Numbered from the stretch's first letter, positions 42,155-50,576 are shown. The stretch: 64,000 bases of DNA from Arthrobacter ipis (GCF_014694315.1 NZ_JAAOXD010000007.1:395047-459046); one strand, 5' to 3'. Notes: generated from the sequence alone by a model not told the origin. Numbers and translations are program-made.

Positions 42155-43543
42155 GTGAGCAACTCTCCCCGCACCGGCCAGCAAACCAGCCGGCGCACCG
42201 GTCTCGCCGTGGCCGGCCTCAGCCTGGGCACGTCGTTGAACCCGCTGAACTCGTCGATGATCGCTGTGGCCCTGGTGGTGCTGCGCGAGGACTTCCGGCT
42301 CGACGTCGCCACGGTCACCTGGGTGATCACGGCCTTCTACATCACCTCGGCTGCGGGGCAGCCGCTGATGGGCAGGCTTGCCGACCGCTTCGGGCCACGG
42401 AAACTTTTCATGCTCGGCATGGCGCTGGTGGCGGTGTCCTGCGCGCTGGCGCCCTTCTCGCCCAACTTTGTGTTCGTCTGCGTCGCCCGCGCGCTCATGG
42501 CGCTGGGGACGGCGACGGCGTACCCGAGCGCCGTCGTCATGGTCGGCACCCTGGCCAGGATGGCCGACACGACGTCAACCAGACCCCTCGGGCGCATCCA
42601 GATGGCCAACACCTCCGGGGCTGCCGTGGGACCGGTGGTCGGCGGGCTGCTGGTGAGCCTGGTCGGCTGGCAGGCGCTGTTCCTGATCAACGTGCCGCTG
42701 GCGCTGGCCGCGCTGCTCATCGTGCGGAAGGCCGCACCACCGGACGAGCGCAGGGAACAGGGAAAAATCGCCACCCTGCTGCGCGATTCCGACATCCCCG
42801 GCATCCTCGCGTTCACGGGGGGCATGGTGCTGCTGCTCATGGGCCTGCTGAATGCACTGCCCGGTTTCCGCTGGTGGCTGCTGGGCGGAGCCATGCTGCT
42901 GGCGGTGCTGTTCGCCTGGCGCGAGCTGCGCTTCGACCGTCCGTTTCTGGACTTGCGGCTGCTCGGCAGGAACCGTCCGCTGCTGCTGGTGTACCTGGGC
43001 TTCACGGTGTTCAGCGGCGTCTACTACTTCGCGTTCTTCGGGCTGCCTCAGCTGCTGCAGGAAGCCGCCGGCTACAATCCCGGCGTGGTGGGAGTGCTGA
43101 TGCTGCCGCTGGCGGCGATGTCCGTGGTCGTCACGCCGCTCGCCGTCCGCGCGATCGACAGGTTCGGTGTGCGGCGGGTGCTGATTGCCGGCGTCGTCCT
43201 CCTGACCGTGGCGGCAGCGGCGCTGTGGCTGCTGACGGCGTCGTTCTTCGTCCCGCTGGTGCTGGTGCTGACCGCCCTGATGGGCGTGCCGTACGGGTCG
43301 GTCAGCATCGCCTCCAACCAGGGGCTGTACCTGTCGGCCGCGCCAGAGGAGCGGGGGGTGGCCGCCGGGATTTTCCAGACCTGCCGGTATGTCGGCGCCA
43401 TCAGCGCCACGGTGATGATCGGCATCTTCTACGGCACCGGCGTCACCCAGGAGAACTGGGGCCGGATGGTGCTGGTGATGCTGGGCCTCTGCGTGGTGAC
43501 GTTCGTGGTGTCGCTGCTGTGGCGGGAGCGGAAGCCAGCGTAG
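42155..43543 (+). CDS. MFS transporter (DHA2-like drug/proton antiporter)
   Basis: 462 residues from GTG 42155; GGAAG lies about nine bases upstream. Motif A in the loop after helix 2 (GRLADRFGPRKLFMLGM) and motif C-like FTGGMVLLLMGLLNALPG are present, with about 12-14 helices. DHA2 members export hydrophobic drugs or dyes in exchange for protons. No regulator is adjacent. An in-frame TTG at 42137 is a possible longer start. Confidence 0.87.
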   Translation: MSNSPRTGQQTSRRTGLAVAGLSLGTSLNPLNSSMIAVALVVLREDFRLDVATVTWVITAFYITSAAGQPLMGRLADRFGPRKLFMLGMALVAVSCALAPFSPNFVFVCVARALMALGTATAYPSAVVMVGTLARMADTTSTRPLGRIQMANTSGAAVGPVVGGLLVSLVGWQALFLINVPLALAALLIVRKAAPPDERREQGKIATLLRDSDIPGILAFTGGMVLLLMGLLNALPGFRWWLLGGAMLLAVLFAWRELRFDRPFLDLRLLGRNRPLLLVYLGFTVFSGVYYFAFFGLPQLLQEAAGYNPGVVGVLMLPLAAMSVVVTPLAVRAIDRFGVRRVLIAGVVLLTVAAAALWLLTASFFVPLVLVLTALMGVPYGSVSIASNQGLYLSAAPEERGVAAGIFQTCRYVGAISATVMIGIFYGTGVTQENWGRMVLVMLGLCVVTFVVSLLWRERKPA

Positions 43544-43586
43544 GCTAACGACGGCGGCAATCGCCGCCCGTGGGCACGTCGCCGGT

Positions 43587-43910
43587 CTACTGCGAGGCGC
43601 GCCGGATGCGGGCCAGCCGCACCAGCCAGCTGAACGCCAAGACGAAGACAACCTCGATCAGCACCATCAGCCCGAGCATCAGCCACTTCCCCTGACTGAT
43701 GAACACGATGGCGCCGGTAAGGACCAGGACGGTTCCCAGAGCCAGCGCGTACACGGCGAACCCTAGGGCTACCCTCGCGCTGCGCACCCCGGTGCGGAAG
43801 CCAAAGCCCCAAGGCTGTCCGCCGGGCAGTCCTTCGACGCGGTCGGGCCCGGCAGCGGGGAGCCGTTCGAACTCCTGCCACAGGTCCTCGTCGTGATCCC
43901 GGTCGGTCAT
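43587..43910 (-). CDS. small membrane protein, hypothetical
   Basis: 107 residues from ATG 43910 (MTDRDHDEDLWQEFERLP). An acidic N-terminal half is followed by two membrane helices (about 50-70, VALGFAVYALALGTVLVLTG, and 78-98). The C-terminus is Arg-rich. No family recognised. It converges on the MFS gene across a small hairpin (GGCGGC AATC GCCGCC at 43553-43568). Confidence 0.65.
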   Translation of the reverse strand: MTDRDHDEDLWQEFERLPAAGPDRVEGLPGGQPWGFGFRTGVRSARVALGFAVYALALGTVLVLTGAIVFISQGKWLMLGLMVLIEVVFVLAFSWLVRLARIRRASQ

Positions 43911-44163
43911 GGTTCCATTATCCCGCGCTTGGGTCACGTGGGGACCGGTTCAGCACCGACGGCTCCCGGCTCCCTGACGGAGCCGCGGGCAGCGGCCGTC
44001 ATAGGGGGACCAAGAACCGAGTGTCGCCGCCGATGTTAGGAATCCGGCGACGTCGGCCGACGCCCATAGCGCTCTCTCCGGTAAACCTCAGAGTTTGCTG
44101 TGAGCTAAGCCGACACAACCGCTACCGTGCGCGGCGCGTCGCATGACTCGGCGATACTCAAGC

Positions 44164-44994
44164 ATGGTTATCCACATCAAGCTCAGTAATCGAACGATCG
44201 CGGACAGCGATGATCCGCTTGGACGTGATTGGTACGGCTACGACCGGGATGCTACGCCTGAGGAGCTCTGGGCACACAACCGGGGCGACTATTCCCTGAG
44301 CGCAGAGAGAATCGCCCTTCACCGCTGGGCAGCACTGAACTATCAAGGCCAGGTCGTGCTGGTCGCGGAACTCCACGATCCGAATCACGAGGTACTGACA
44401 CTCAGTACGGGGAGGACAAAGAAGGCTCTCAGGGGCCACGTCCTGCCCGACGGACATCCCGTCCACGAGGCCCTGATCGGAACGCGGGTCGAATACCCGC
44501 GCGGCAGCAGGAACGCTATTTGGTACAGCTCGGACCGTGAGACTGCCGGCATCGTGGATGCGGACTCAGCTAAAGCGCCGGATCAGCCCGACGCGCAGGG
44601 GCAGGGACTGCAGATGGACTCCGAAAAGCGCAAAGCGCTTGAAGACGCTGCACAGGACCGCCTGATGCACTACTACCGAGACCTCGGCTGGACCGTCAGA
44701 GACGCCCGGCACAATCGTCCCTACGACGCCGTAGCAGACAGGGGTGGGGAACGGATCTATCTTGAGGCGAAGGGTACGCAGAGCAGGGGCGAGTCCGTCA
44801 TCGTGACCCGGAATGAGGTCGACCATGCCCGACAGTATCCGGGACGCTGCTGGATGGGGGTATGGTCCGGAATGCGGTTAAAGGACGGGATAGTCGACCC
44901 CGATGCGGGAGCCTTCACAGTTCTCCCCTTCGATCCAGACAAAGGCCACCTCCGCCCCCGCGACTTCGACTGGACCCTTCCCGACGCAACATGA
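44164..44994 (+). CDS. DUF3883 domain protein, restriction-nuclease-like
   Basis: 276 residues from ATG 44164. The N-terminal half (to ~130, WYGYDRDATPEELWAHNRGD) is a separate domain I do not recognise. The C-terminal half is DUF3883-like: DAAQDRLMHYYRDLGWTV, then RPYDAVA...IYLEAKGTQ, a D...ExK arrangement as in PD-(D/E)XK nucleases. DUF3883 is often found in restriction and other phage-defence proteins. It stands alone without a methylase or ATPase neighbour. No ribosome site is evident, so the exact start is uncertain. Confidence 0.7.
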   Translation: MVIHIKLSNRTIADSDDPLGRDWYGYDRDATPEELWAHNRGDYSLSAERIALHRWAALNYQGQVVLVAELHDPNHEVLTLSTGRTKKALRGHVLPDGHPVHEALIGTRVEYPRGSRNAIWYSSDRETAGIVDADSAKAPDQPDAQGQGLQMDSEKRKALEDAAQDRLMHYYRDLGWTVRDARHNRPYDAVADRGGERIYLEAKGTQSRGESVIVTRNEVDHARQYPGRCWMGVWSGMRLKDGIVDPDAGAFTVLPFDPDKGHLRPRDFDWTLPDAT

Positions 44995-45031
44995 CGACGG
45001 CGGCGCCGCTGCCGTAAGGCTCCCTTCCCTG

Positions 45032-45124
45032 CACCCCTTAAGGCGAGCCGTTTCACTGTGTCGTTGCTTACGTTGCCTTCAAAGTTCAGGAAACTCCCGG
45101 GCAACCGTGTCACCCTTAAGGGTG
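45032..45124. promoter_or_regulatory. two CCTTAAGG-centred palindromes
   Basis: CACCCTTAAGGGTG is a perfect 14-bp palindrome at 45111-45124. CACCCCTTAAGGCG at 45032-45045 shares its CCTTAAGG core, 78 bp away. Both lie between the DUF3883 gene and the membrane protein at 45206, and may be an operator pair for it. Confidence 0.4.
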
Positions 45125-45161
45125 CACCGCCGATGGGTCGGACACCCATGCGGAGGATCAC

Positions 45162-45209
45162 ATGACCTTCGACGCAGACCTGGCTGCACGGACAGAGCTG
45201 GAAATATGA
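45162..45209 (+). CDS. 15-codon upstream ORF overlapping the next start
   Basis: GGAGG stands six bases before ATG 45162, the best ribosome site of the locus. The ORF encodes MTFDADLAARTELEI and its TGA (45207-45209) overlaps the ATG (45206-45208) of the membrane protein. This looks like a leader peptide or the stump of a lost gene that couples translation to the next gene. Confidence 0.45.
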   Translation: MTFDADLAARTELEI

Positions 45210-46093
45210 CCAAAACTGGCAATAACGAAACTGAAGCTCCCGCCGAGAAGGCCGCTCCGGCCGTGGCCGGCCTCGGCCTGAGCGCCATCCAGATTATCGC
45301 CGGCGGAGCCGCCGCCGCGGTGGCTTCCGTCATTGGCGGGCACCTCGGGCTGGCAGGAACCGTGATCGGCGCCTTTATCCTCAGCGTTATCTCGGCCGTT
45401 GCCCTGCCGCTGTTCCGGGCCTCCCTGGAAAAGAGCCACGAGCAGATCAAGCGCGTTTTGCCCAGACGCGGCACCGGTGCGACACGGATAACACGCCCGC
45501 AGATTGGACTGGACACCGCCAGCATCGCGCGGGCCACGTCCGGCAAAGTTTCCGCTGCCGCCTTGCCGCTGGATCAGACCAGGCACAGGGAAGGGGATGC
45601 ACGCGCCCCCAGCAACTTGCCCCGGGGACGGAAGGCCGGGATGGCCATCGGCGGGACGGCCATCATCTTCCTCATTGGTGTGGGGTCGATTCTTGGCATC
45701 CAGTCAGCCACCGGTCTCGCGCTGTCGAGTGGAACCAGCGCCCTTCAGTCAGGAATTACGCAGGTCGTGTCAAGCGCCAAGGACACCAAGGGCAGTCCCG
45801 CCACCAACCCGCAGCCAAGCGCCCCTACAGTTGCGCCGAGTGCCGTGCCAACGGATTCGGCCACCGACGGCGCCACGGACCCGGCGGACCAGACGACGGC
45901 GACACCCACCCAAACCAGCGACCCCGTACAGACTGCGGAACAGACCCCGCCCGCCGGTGCGGACACCCCGGCACCGTCAAGCACGCTCGATCCCGCCACC
46001 GGAACATCGGACGGCACCAGCGGAGCGGGCGGAGCCGGCAGCCAGACCCAGCCGGACACCGGGACATCTGCCGGTGCCGTGCCTGCCAAGTAG
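45206..46093 (+). CDS. hypothetical membrane protein with Thr/Pro-rich tail
   Basis: 295 residues from ATG 45206. Two hydrophobic segments at about 22-70 (LSAIQIIAGGAAAAVASVI, GTVIGAFILSVISAVALPLF), a basic cytoplasmic region, a third helix at about 145-167 (AGMAIGGTAIIFLIGVGSI), and a long low-complexity Thr/Pro/Ala/Asp tail that should lie outside the cell. No family recognised. It is preceded by the overlapping 15-codon ORF and the CCTTAAGG palindromes. The longer ORF to 44903 is rejected. Confidence 0.65.
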   Translation: MTKTGNNETEAPAEKAAPAVAGLGLSAIQIIAGGAAAAVASVIGGHLGLAGTVIGAFILSVISAVALPLFRASLEKSHEQIKRVLPRRGTGATRITRPQIGLDTASIARATSGKVSAAALPLDQTRHREGDARAPSNLPRGRKAGMAIGGTAIIFLIGVGSILGIQSATGLALSSGTSALQSGITQVVSSAKDTKGSPATNPQPSAPTVAPSAVPTDSATDGATDPADQTTATPTQTSDPVQTAEQTPPAGADTPAPSSTLDPATGTSDGTSGAGGAGSQTQPDTGTSAGAVPAK

Positions 46094-46168
46094 CTATGGG
46101 TGTGTGTGACCGGAGTTGCCGCTAGCCCGCTGCAGCGGATCAGCGGCAGCTCCGGAACCCCACCTGCA

Positions 46169-46410
46169 TCATCGTCTTGGCGTCAGGCCGGGCTGTACAT
46201 CAGCGGTCTCGTCCTCTGGCGGGAGGACCATGCCGCCCGAGTTCCCTGACGAGATCTGCCGCTTGATCTGCTCAAGCTCAACTTTGAGCTGGTCAACGGT
46301 GGAACGGTATTTTTCGAAAAGATGCCGAGTTCGTCGCGGCTCATGCCGCCCAGTAGATCCAAGGAATTCCCCGCCGTTCCGCTTGGTGCCGATCCCCGTT
46401 TTGGCCGCAT
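46169..46410 (-). pseudogene. frameshifted small coiled-coil gene (~80 codons)
   Basis: Frame one reads MRPKRGSAPSGTAGNSLD then LLGGMSRDELGI. One base out of register the sequence continues LFEKYRSTVDQLKVELEQIK, RQISSGNSGG and ends DVQPGLTPRR before a stop at 46169-46171. The length is 242 bases, one short of 81 codons. Adding one C in the GGCATCTTTTC stretch (RC of about 46314-46324) joins the halves. It is either a true one-base deletion or a sequencing error. No family recognised; the heptad-like middle suggests a coiled coil. Confidence 0.6.
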
Positions 46411-46632
46411 GCGAGCCTATCCCAGTCGGACCGGGCGCGGGTCAGTGACATGTAGGTCCGCAGGCGCAGTGAGCGGACGACGGCGGCAGCCCGGGCAGTG
46501 TGCGCAGGCTGCGGTTTTCGTTGTTGTACCAGTTCGCCGGTGGGAAGATGATCGGAGAGTTGGGCCTCCACCGTACGGGGATGCCGACGAACTGGCGGCA
46601 CGTGCCCACCTGAAACAGGCGGTGACCGAGCC

Positions 46633-48147
46633 ATGACAGAGCACAATCTGCAGCAGCGGCGGCTGCGTTTGTCCGACATCAACGTCGTCGACCACCGGAC
46701 GCTGCGGAAAGCGCTGGGCGGCACCATCGTGGGCAACACCATGGAGTGGTACGACGTCGGGGTGTTCGGCTACCTGATCACCACCATGGGCCCGGTGTTC
46801 CTGCCCGAGGCGGACCGGGCTGTGCAGAACCTCTTCCTGCTGGGAACGTTCGGCGCCACGTTCATCGCCCGGCCGTTAGGCGGGATTTTCTTCGGCTGGC
46901 TCGGCGACAAGATCGGCCGCCAGAAGGTCCTGGCCATGACCCTGCTGCTGATGGCCGGGGCCACCTTCGTCGTCGGCCTCCTTCCCGGGTACGCGGTGCT
47001 GGGCATCTGGGCCGCGGTGCTGCTGGTGGTCACCAAGCTGATCCAGGGCTTCTCCACCGGCGGCGAGTACTCCGGCGCCACCACGTTCGTGTGCGAGCAC
47101 GCGCCGGACCACCGGCGCGGCTTCTTTGTCAGTTTCCTGGACATGGGCAGCTACCTCGGCTTCGCGCTGGGGGCCGGGATGGTGTCCGCCCTCCAGCTGA
47201 TCCTGGGCCAGGACCAGATGGAGGCCTGGGGCTGGCGCATTCCGTTCCTGGTCGCTGGTCCGCTCGGCGCCGTCGCCATCTACTTCCGGATGAAGATCGA
47301 GGAGTCGCCCGCCTTCAAGGCCACCCAGGAGGCAGAAGCCGTGGCCGCGAAGCACCACGAGACCGGGGACGAGCTCCGACCCGTGGGCCCGGTGGGGATC
47401 TTCAGGGACCACTGGCGCCACATCGTGCTGGCCATGATCCTCGTGGCCGCCGGCAACACCGTCGGTTACGCGCTCACCTCCTACATGCCCACCTACCTGA
47501 CCACCAACAAGGGCTACGACGAGATCCACGGGACGCTGCTGACCGTCCCGGTGCTGGTCGTCATGTCCCTGTGCATCCCTTTGACCGGCCGCCTCTCGGA
47601 CAGGATCGGCCGCCGCCCCGTACTCTGGATTGGGGCCCTCAGCACGGTGGTTCTGGCTCTCCCCGCGTTCCTGCTGATCTCGGTCGGGACCGTCCCCGCT
47701 ACACTCGCCGGCCTGGCCATGGTCGCGTTTCCGGTGGCGTTCTTCGTGGCCATTCTCGCGTCGGCGCTCCCGGCGCTGTTCCCCACGGCCCACCGCTACT
47801 CCGCCATGGGCATCGCCTACAACTTCGCCGTGGCGATCTTCGGCGGCACCGCCCCGTTCATCATCGCAGCCCTCATCCAGGCAACAGGCAACGACCTGAT
47901 GCCGGCGTTCTACCTCATGGCGACGTCGGCAATCGCCGCGGTTGCCATCTACTTCCTGCCCGAATCTGCTAAGCGGCACCTGCCGGGCTCCATGCCCAGC
48001 GTGGACTCGGACGAAGCCGCCCAGGAGCTGGTTGCGACGCAGGACCGGAACCCGCTGCTGGAGATGGATACGCTCCCGTTCGACAGCAGCTACGAGGCCG
48101 CGCAGGCGGCGCATGGGGACCGTCCCAACAAGCCGACGGTGATGTGA
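46633..48147 (+). CDS. MFS transporter, metabolite:H+ symporter type (ProP-like)
   Basis: 504 residues, 12 helices. GNTMEWYDVGVFGYLIT in helix 1, GWLGDKIGRQKVLAMTLLLM (motif A) and QGFSTGGEYSGATTFVCEHAP are markers of the ProP/KgtP/ShiA group. It imports an osmolyte or organic acid (proline, betaine, 2-oxoglutarate or similar) with protons. ATG 46633 has GGTGACC upstream. The cytoplasmic C-terminal ~55 residues are acidic but lack the long coiled coil of E. coli ProP. No neighbouring catabolic genes. Confidence 0.87.
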   Translation: MTEHNLQQRRLRLSDINVVDHRTLRKALGGTIVGNTMEWYDVGVFGYLITTMGPVFLPEADRAVQNLFLLGTFGATFIARPLGGIFFGWLGDKIGRQKVLAMTLLLMAGATFVVGLLPGYAVLGIWAAVLLVVTKLIQGFSTGGEYSGATTFVCEHAPDHRRGFFVSFLDMGSYLGFALGAGMVSALQLILGQDQMEAWGWRIPFLVAGPLGAVAIYFRMKIEESPAFKATQEAEAVAAKHHETGDELRPVGPVGIFRDHWRHIVLAMILVAAGNTVGYALTSYMPTYLTTNKGYDEIHGTLLTVPVLVVMSLCIPLTGRLSDRIGRRPVLWIGALSTVVLALPAFLLISVGTVPATLAGLAMVAFPVAFFVAILASALPALFPTAHRYSAMGIAYNFAVAIFGGTAPFIIAALIQATGNDLMPAFYLMATSAIAAVAIYFLPESAKRHLPGSMPSVDSDEAAQELVATQDRNPLLEMDTLPFDSSYEAAQAAHGDRPNKPTVM

Positions 48148-48255
48148 CGAGGCACGTCGCAACGACGTCGGACACAGCTCCCGGGCGGTGCCTCCGGCTG
48201 TGGTGGACTCCCGTCCGCGGAGTTAGCAGAGAGCCGTTGTTAGCGCGGGGAAGTA

Positions 48256-48370
48256 GGCCTACGCTGTGCGCACGGCCCCACTCCGGGGACCGCTCCAGGA
48301 CCCACCGCCACGGGTGTCAGGCACGCCCTCGGGTGCCCCCGTCCTGGACCATAACGGAACAGGAAAGACC
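48256..48370 (+). promoter_or_regulatory. conserved leader of the second GYD gene
   Basis: Counterpart of 32578-32690. It begins with the identical GGCCTACGCTGTGCGCAC, has the same GGGGACCGCTCCAGGACC and GGGTGTCAGGCACGCC blocks, and ends ACAGGAAAGACC before ATG. Differences are mostly single substitutions with a two-base length change. Confidence 0.6.
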
Positions 48371-48691
48371 ATGACCAAGTATCTGTTTGAAGCCAATTAT
48401 GTCGGTGAAGGAATCAAGGGGCTGATGCGGGAAGGCGGCTCCAAGCGGCGTGACACGGTGGTGGACGCCCTCAAATCCATTGGAGGATCGCTGGAGAGCT
48501 TCTACTTCGCTTTCGGGGACACCGACGTCCTGGGCGTCTTTGATATCCCGGATCAGGCCAACGCCGCGGCACTTTCGCTGACGATCAATTCGACGGGCGC
48601 CGTGAATCTGCGCCTGAAGCCGCTCATGACGCCGGAAGACATCGACGAGGCGGCCAAGAAGACACCGTCCTACCGCGCCCCCGGCCAGTAG
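48371..48691 (+). CDS. GYD domain-containing protein (paralogue of 32691)
   Basis: 106 residues, the same length as the first GYD protein and most positions identical (MTKYLFEANYVGEGIKGLM, FAFGDTDVLGVFDIP, KKTPSYRAPGQ). Upstream in-frame codons to 48266 belong to the conserved leader and are not translated. It is followed 52 bp later by a VOC gene on the same strand, whereas the first copy has a terminator. Same unknown function, possibly another expression condition. Confidence 0.85.
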   Translation: MTKYLFEANYVGEGIKGLMREGGSKRRDTVVDALKSIGGSLESFYFAFGDTDVLGVFDIPDQANAAALSLTINSTGAVNLRLKPLMTPEDIDEAAKKTPSYRAPGQ

Positions 48692-48743
48692 GGCGCGGGA
48701 GAGAGCCATTCACCAGGTAACAAAAGCACAGGAGGAAATCATC

Positions 48744-49124
48744 ATGCTCACCGATTCAGACATCATGGGTGTTCTTCCCGCGAAGGACATCAACCGGGCG
48801 AAGGACTTCTACCGGGACAAGCTGGGGCTGGAACCTGCCGAGTCCCCGGAGGACGGCAGCCTGGTGTACCGCGGCGGCCACGGAACGGGCTTCCTCATTT
48901 ACCAGACAGAGAATGCGGGGACCGCGAAGAACACCCAGATGGGGTGGGTCACGGACAACCTGGAACGCGAGGTGGAGGAGCTGCGGGGCCGCGGCGTCGT
49001 CTTTGAAGAGTACGACCAGCCCGGGTTGAAGACGGAGAACGGCATTGCCACCAGCGACTGGGGAAAGGCCGCCTGGTTCCTGGACAGCGAAGGGAACATT
49101 CTCAACCTCTCCCAGCGCGCGTAA
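48744..49124 (+). CDS. VOC family protein (glyoxalase/bleomycin-resistance fold)
   Basis: 126 residues with two beta-alpha-beta-beta-beta units: MGVLPAKDINRAKDFYRDKLGL is the family opening and AAWFLDSEGNILNLSQ the C-terminal strand with the terminal Glu/Asp ligand region. The His expected near the start is replaced, so a full metal site is uncertain. AGGAGG lies eight bases before ATG 48744. It could act on a small molecule or bind a drug; no specific role. Confidence 0.85.
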   Translation: MLTDSDIMGVLPAKDINRAKDFYRDKLGLEPAESPEDGSLVYRGGHGTGFLIYQTENAGTAKNTQMGWVTDNLEREVEELRGRGVVFEEYDQPGLKTENGIATSDWGKAAWFLDSEGNILNLSQRA

Positions 49125-49127
49125 CAG

Positions 49128-50105
49128 CTAACTCCCCAGCCGGGCAACGCGCCCGCTTTGGACCTCCGATTCGGGCTGCGGAACCCGCGTGGCGGCCAGC
49201 CGCTTGGCCAGGTACTTGGCGTCCCGGCACACGCCGGGGAGGGTTTCGGAGGCTGCCGCGAAGAGGAGATCCTGGCCCAGCAGGTACAGGCCCGGCAGCG
49301 CATCCACGATCCCGCGGTGCTGCTGCCCCCGGCAGTCCGGGGGCAGCGCCGGGATGTCCAGCCACGGGTAGGCCTCGGCGAAGCCGGTGCACCAGATGAC
49401 GTTTGCCACCGGAAGGCTCCGGCCGTCGTCGAGCATTATTTCGCCCTGCCGCACTCCGGCGACCCGCGGCACCAGCTGGACGCCGGCCGCGCGGAGGTCC
49501 GCGGTCTTGGTGCGGATCAGCGGCCTGCCCATGCCGGCCAGCTTGGGCAGCACCTTGCGCCCTACCGGCGTGCTGGTGTTCAGCAGGTGCATCCCGGCAA
49601 AGCGCACCATCGGAATGAGGAACCGGGCCGCGGTCCGGCCGTGCCGGAACGGGATCTCGCCGGTCGCCCTGCCGGCCAGTCAGGTGTCATGCGAGCGGCT
49701 GGTCTCCAGGGCGATCTCCGCCCCGGAGTTGCCCGCCCCCACCAGCAGGACCGGACCCGGCTTGAGCTGGGCCGGGTTCCTGCAGGTGTGGGAGTGGAGC
49801 TGGACGACGTCGGACGGCAGGTCCGCCGCAAAGCCCGGCGTCTTGGGCAGATGGCAGGCCCCGGTGGCCAGGACGACGTTCGCCGCCGTCCAGCGCTGCG
49901 CACCGGCCGTGACGTGGAACCGCTGCCCGTCGTGGGTCAGCCGGGTGACGGCCGTGCTGGGCCGGACCGCCAGGTGAAACCGGGCGGCATAGTCCTCCAG
50001 ATAGTCCGCCTGCTGGTCCTTGGTGGGGAAGGCGAGGCGGTCGCCAGGGAAGGGCAGGCCGGGCAGTCCGTTGTACTTGGCGGGCGTGAACAGACGCGAC
50101 TGGGA
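49128..50105 (-). pseudogene. flavin-dependent monooxygenase, 5'-truncated with a nonsense codon
   Basis: The frame runs from RLFTPAKYNGLPGLPFPG through LLVGAGNSGAEIALETSRS (NADP-binding GxGxxG) to NVIWCTGFAEAYPWLDIP, the pattern of FMO/CzcO-type oxidoreductases. A TGA at 49680-49682 stands where the family has TGG (after SHDT, before LAGRATGEI). The frame then continues unbroken to 49128, so this is a nonsense change and not a frameshift. The first ~55 residues with the FAD-binding GxGxxG are missing; homology ends near 50105. Confidence 0.85.
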
Positions 50106-50179
50106 AGCAAGCCCCACCCATACACACGTTTTGTCCTATAACCCAGAAACTGAGCGAGCGGAGTCAGCACCCGCAGCTC

Positions 50180-50476
50180 ATGCTGTGGGTCGCGTGGCTC
50201 GTCATCATGGCGGACCGCAAGATCTCTGACGACGAGGCCCTGTTGATGCGTCACTTGGTGAGGCTGGTCCGGGATAGGCATCAGGTGGTCGATGAGCAGC
50301 TCGCCCACCTCGTCGATATCGACCCCGCGGACGTGTGGCGACGCCTGGATGCCGAGCCGGGGGATCTGAGCGACATCCACGACGTTGCAGACTGCGTGGC
50401 CACTGTGGATGGTGCCGTCAACGCGCGCGAGAAAGCAATCATCTCAGAGCTTGGAGACCGAGCCGGCCGAGTCTGA
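50180..50476 (+). pseudogene. TerB-like protein, probably 5'-truncated
   Basis: 98 residues from ATG 50180: MADRKISDDEALLMRHLVRL and VATVDGAVNAREKAIISELG are the paired acidic motifs of TerB-like helical domains. The same frame is open upstream to about 50109 with helix-like codons (ITQKLSERSQHPQLM) but no start with a ribosome site. It begins exactly where the divergent monooxygenase has lost its own 5' end. Both genes seem cut by one deletion. It could still be translated from ATG 50180. Confidence 0.5.
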
Positions 50477-50533
50477 TGCTGAAGCGCTGAAGTCCAAAGC
50501 GGCGCCAAATTCGCCAGGGCCCATCCGCCTGCA

Positions 50534-50576
50534 GCAGTTACAAAAATTGCTTAGCCGCTAAGGTTTTTGTAACTGC
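50534..50576. terminator. 43-bp A/T-flanked hairpin
   Basis: GCAGTTACAAAAA pairs perfectly with TTTTTGTAACTGC, with a second stem CTTAG/CTAAG inside. The A and T runs make it a terminator in both directions; it follows the TerB-like gene. It is more A/T-rich than its surroundings. Confidence 0.65.

Noticed and set aside
46341..46742. Minus-strand frame containing SLTRARSDW, reminiscent of UvrD motif VI
   Set aside because: No other helicase motif is present, and the frame overlaps the start of the MFS gene and the frameshifted coiled-coil gene. Chance resemblance.
46876..48162. A 428-residue minus-strand ORF (and similar ones at 27212-28501, 6481-7950 and 35524-36654)
   Set aside because: All mirror well supported transporter or enzyme genes on the other strand and show the low-complexity composition of GC-driven shadow frames.
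49611..49680. Frameshift in the flavin monooxygenase
   Set aside because: The two open segments are in the same frame (49610 and 50117 differ by a multiple of three) and are separated only by a TGA, so it is a nonsense codon.
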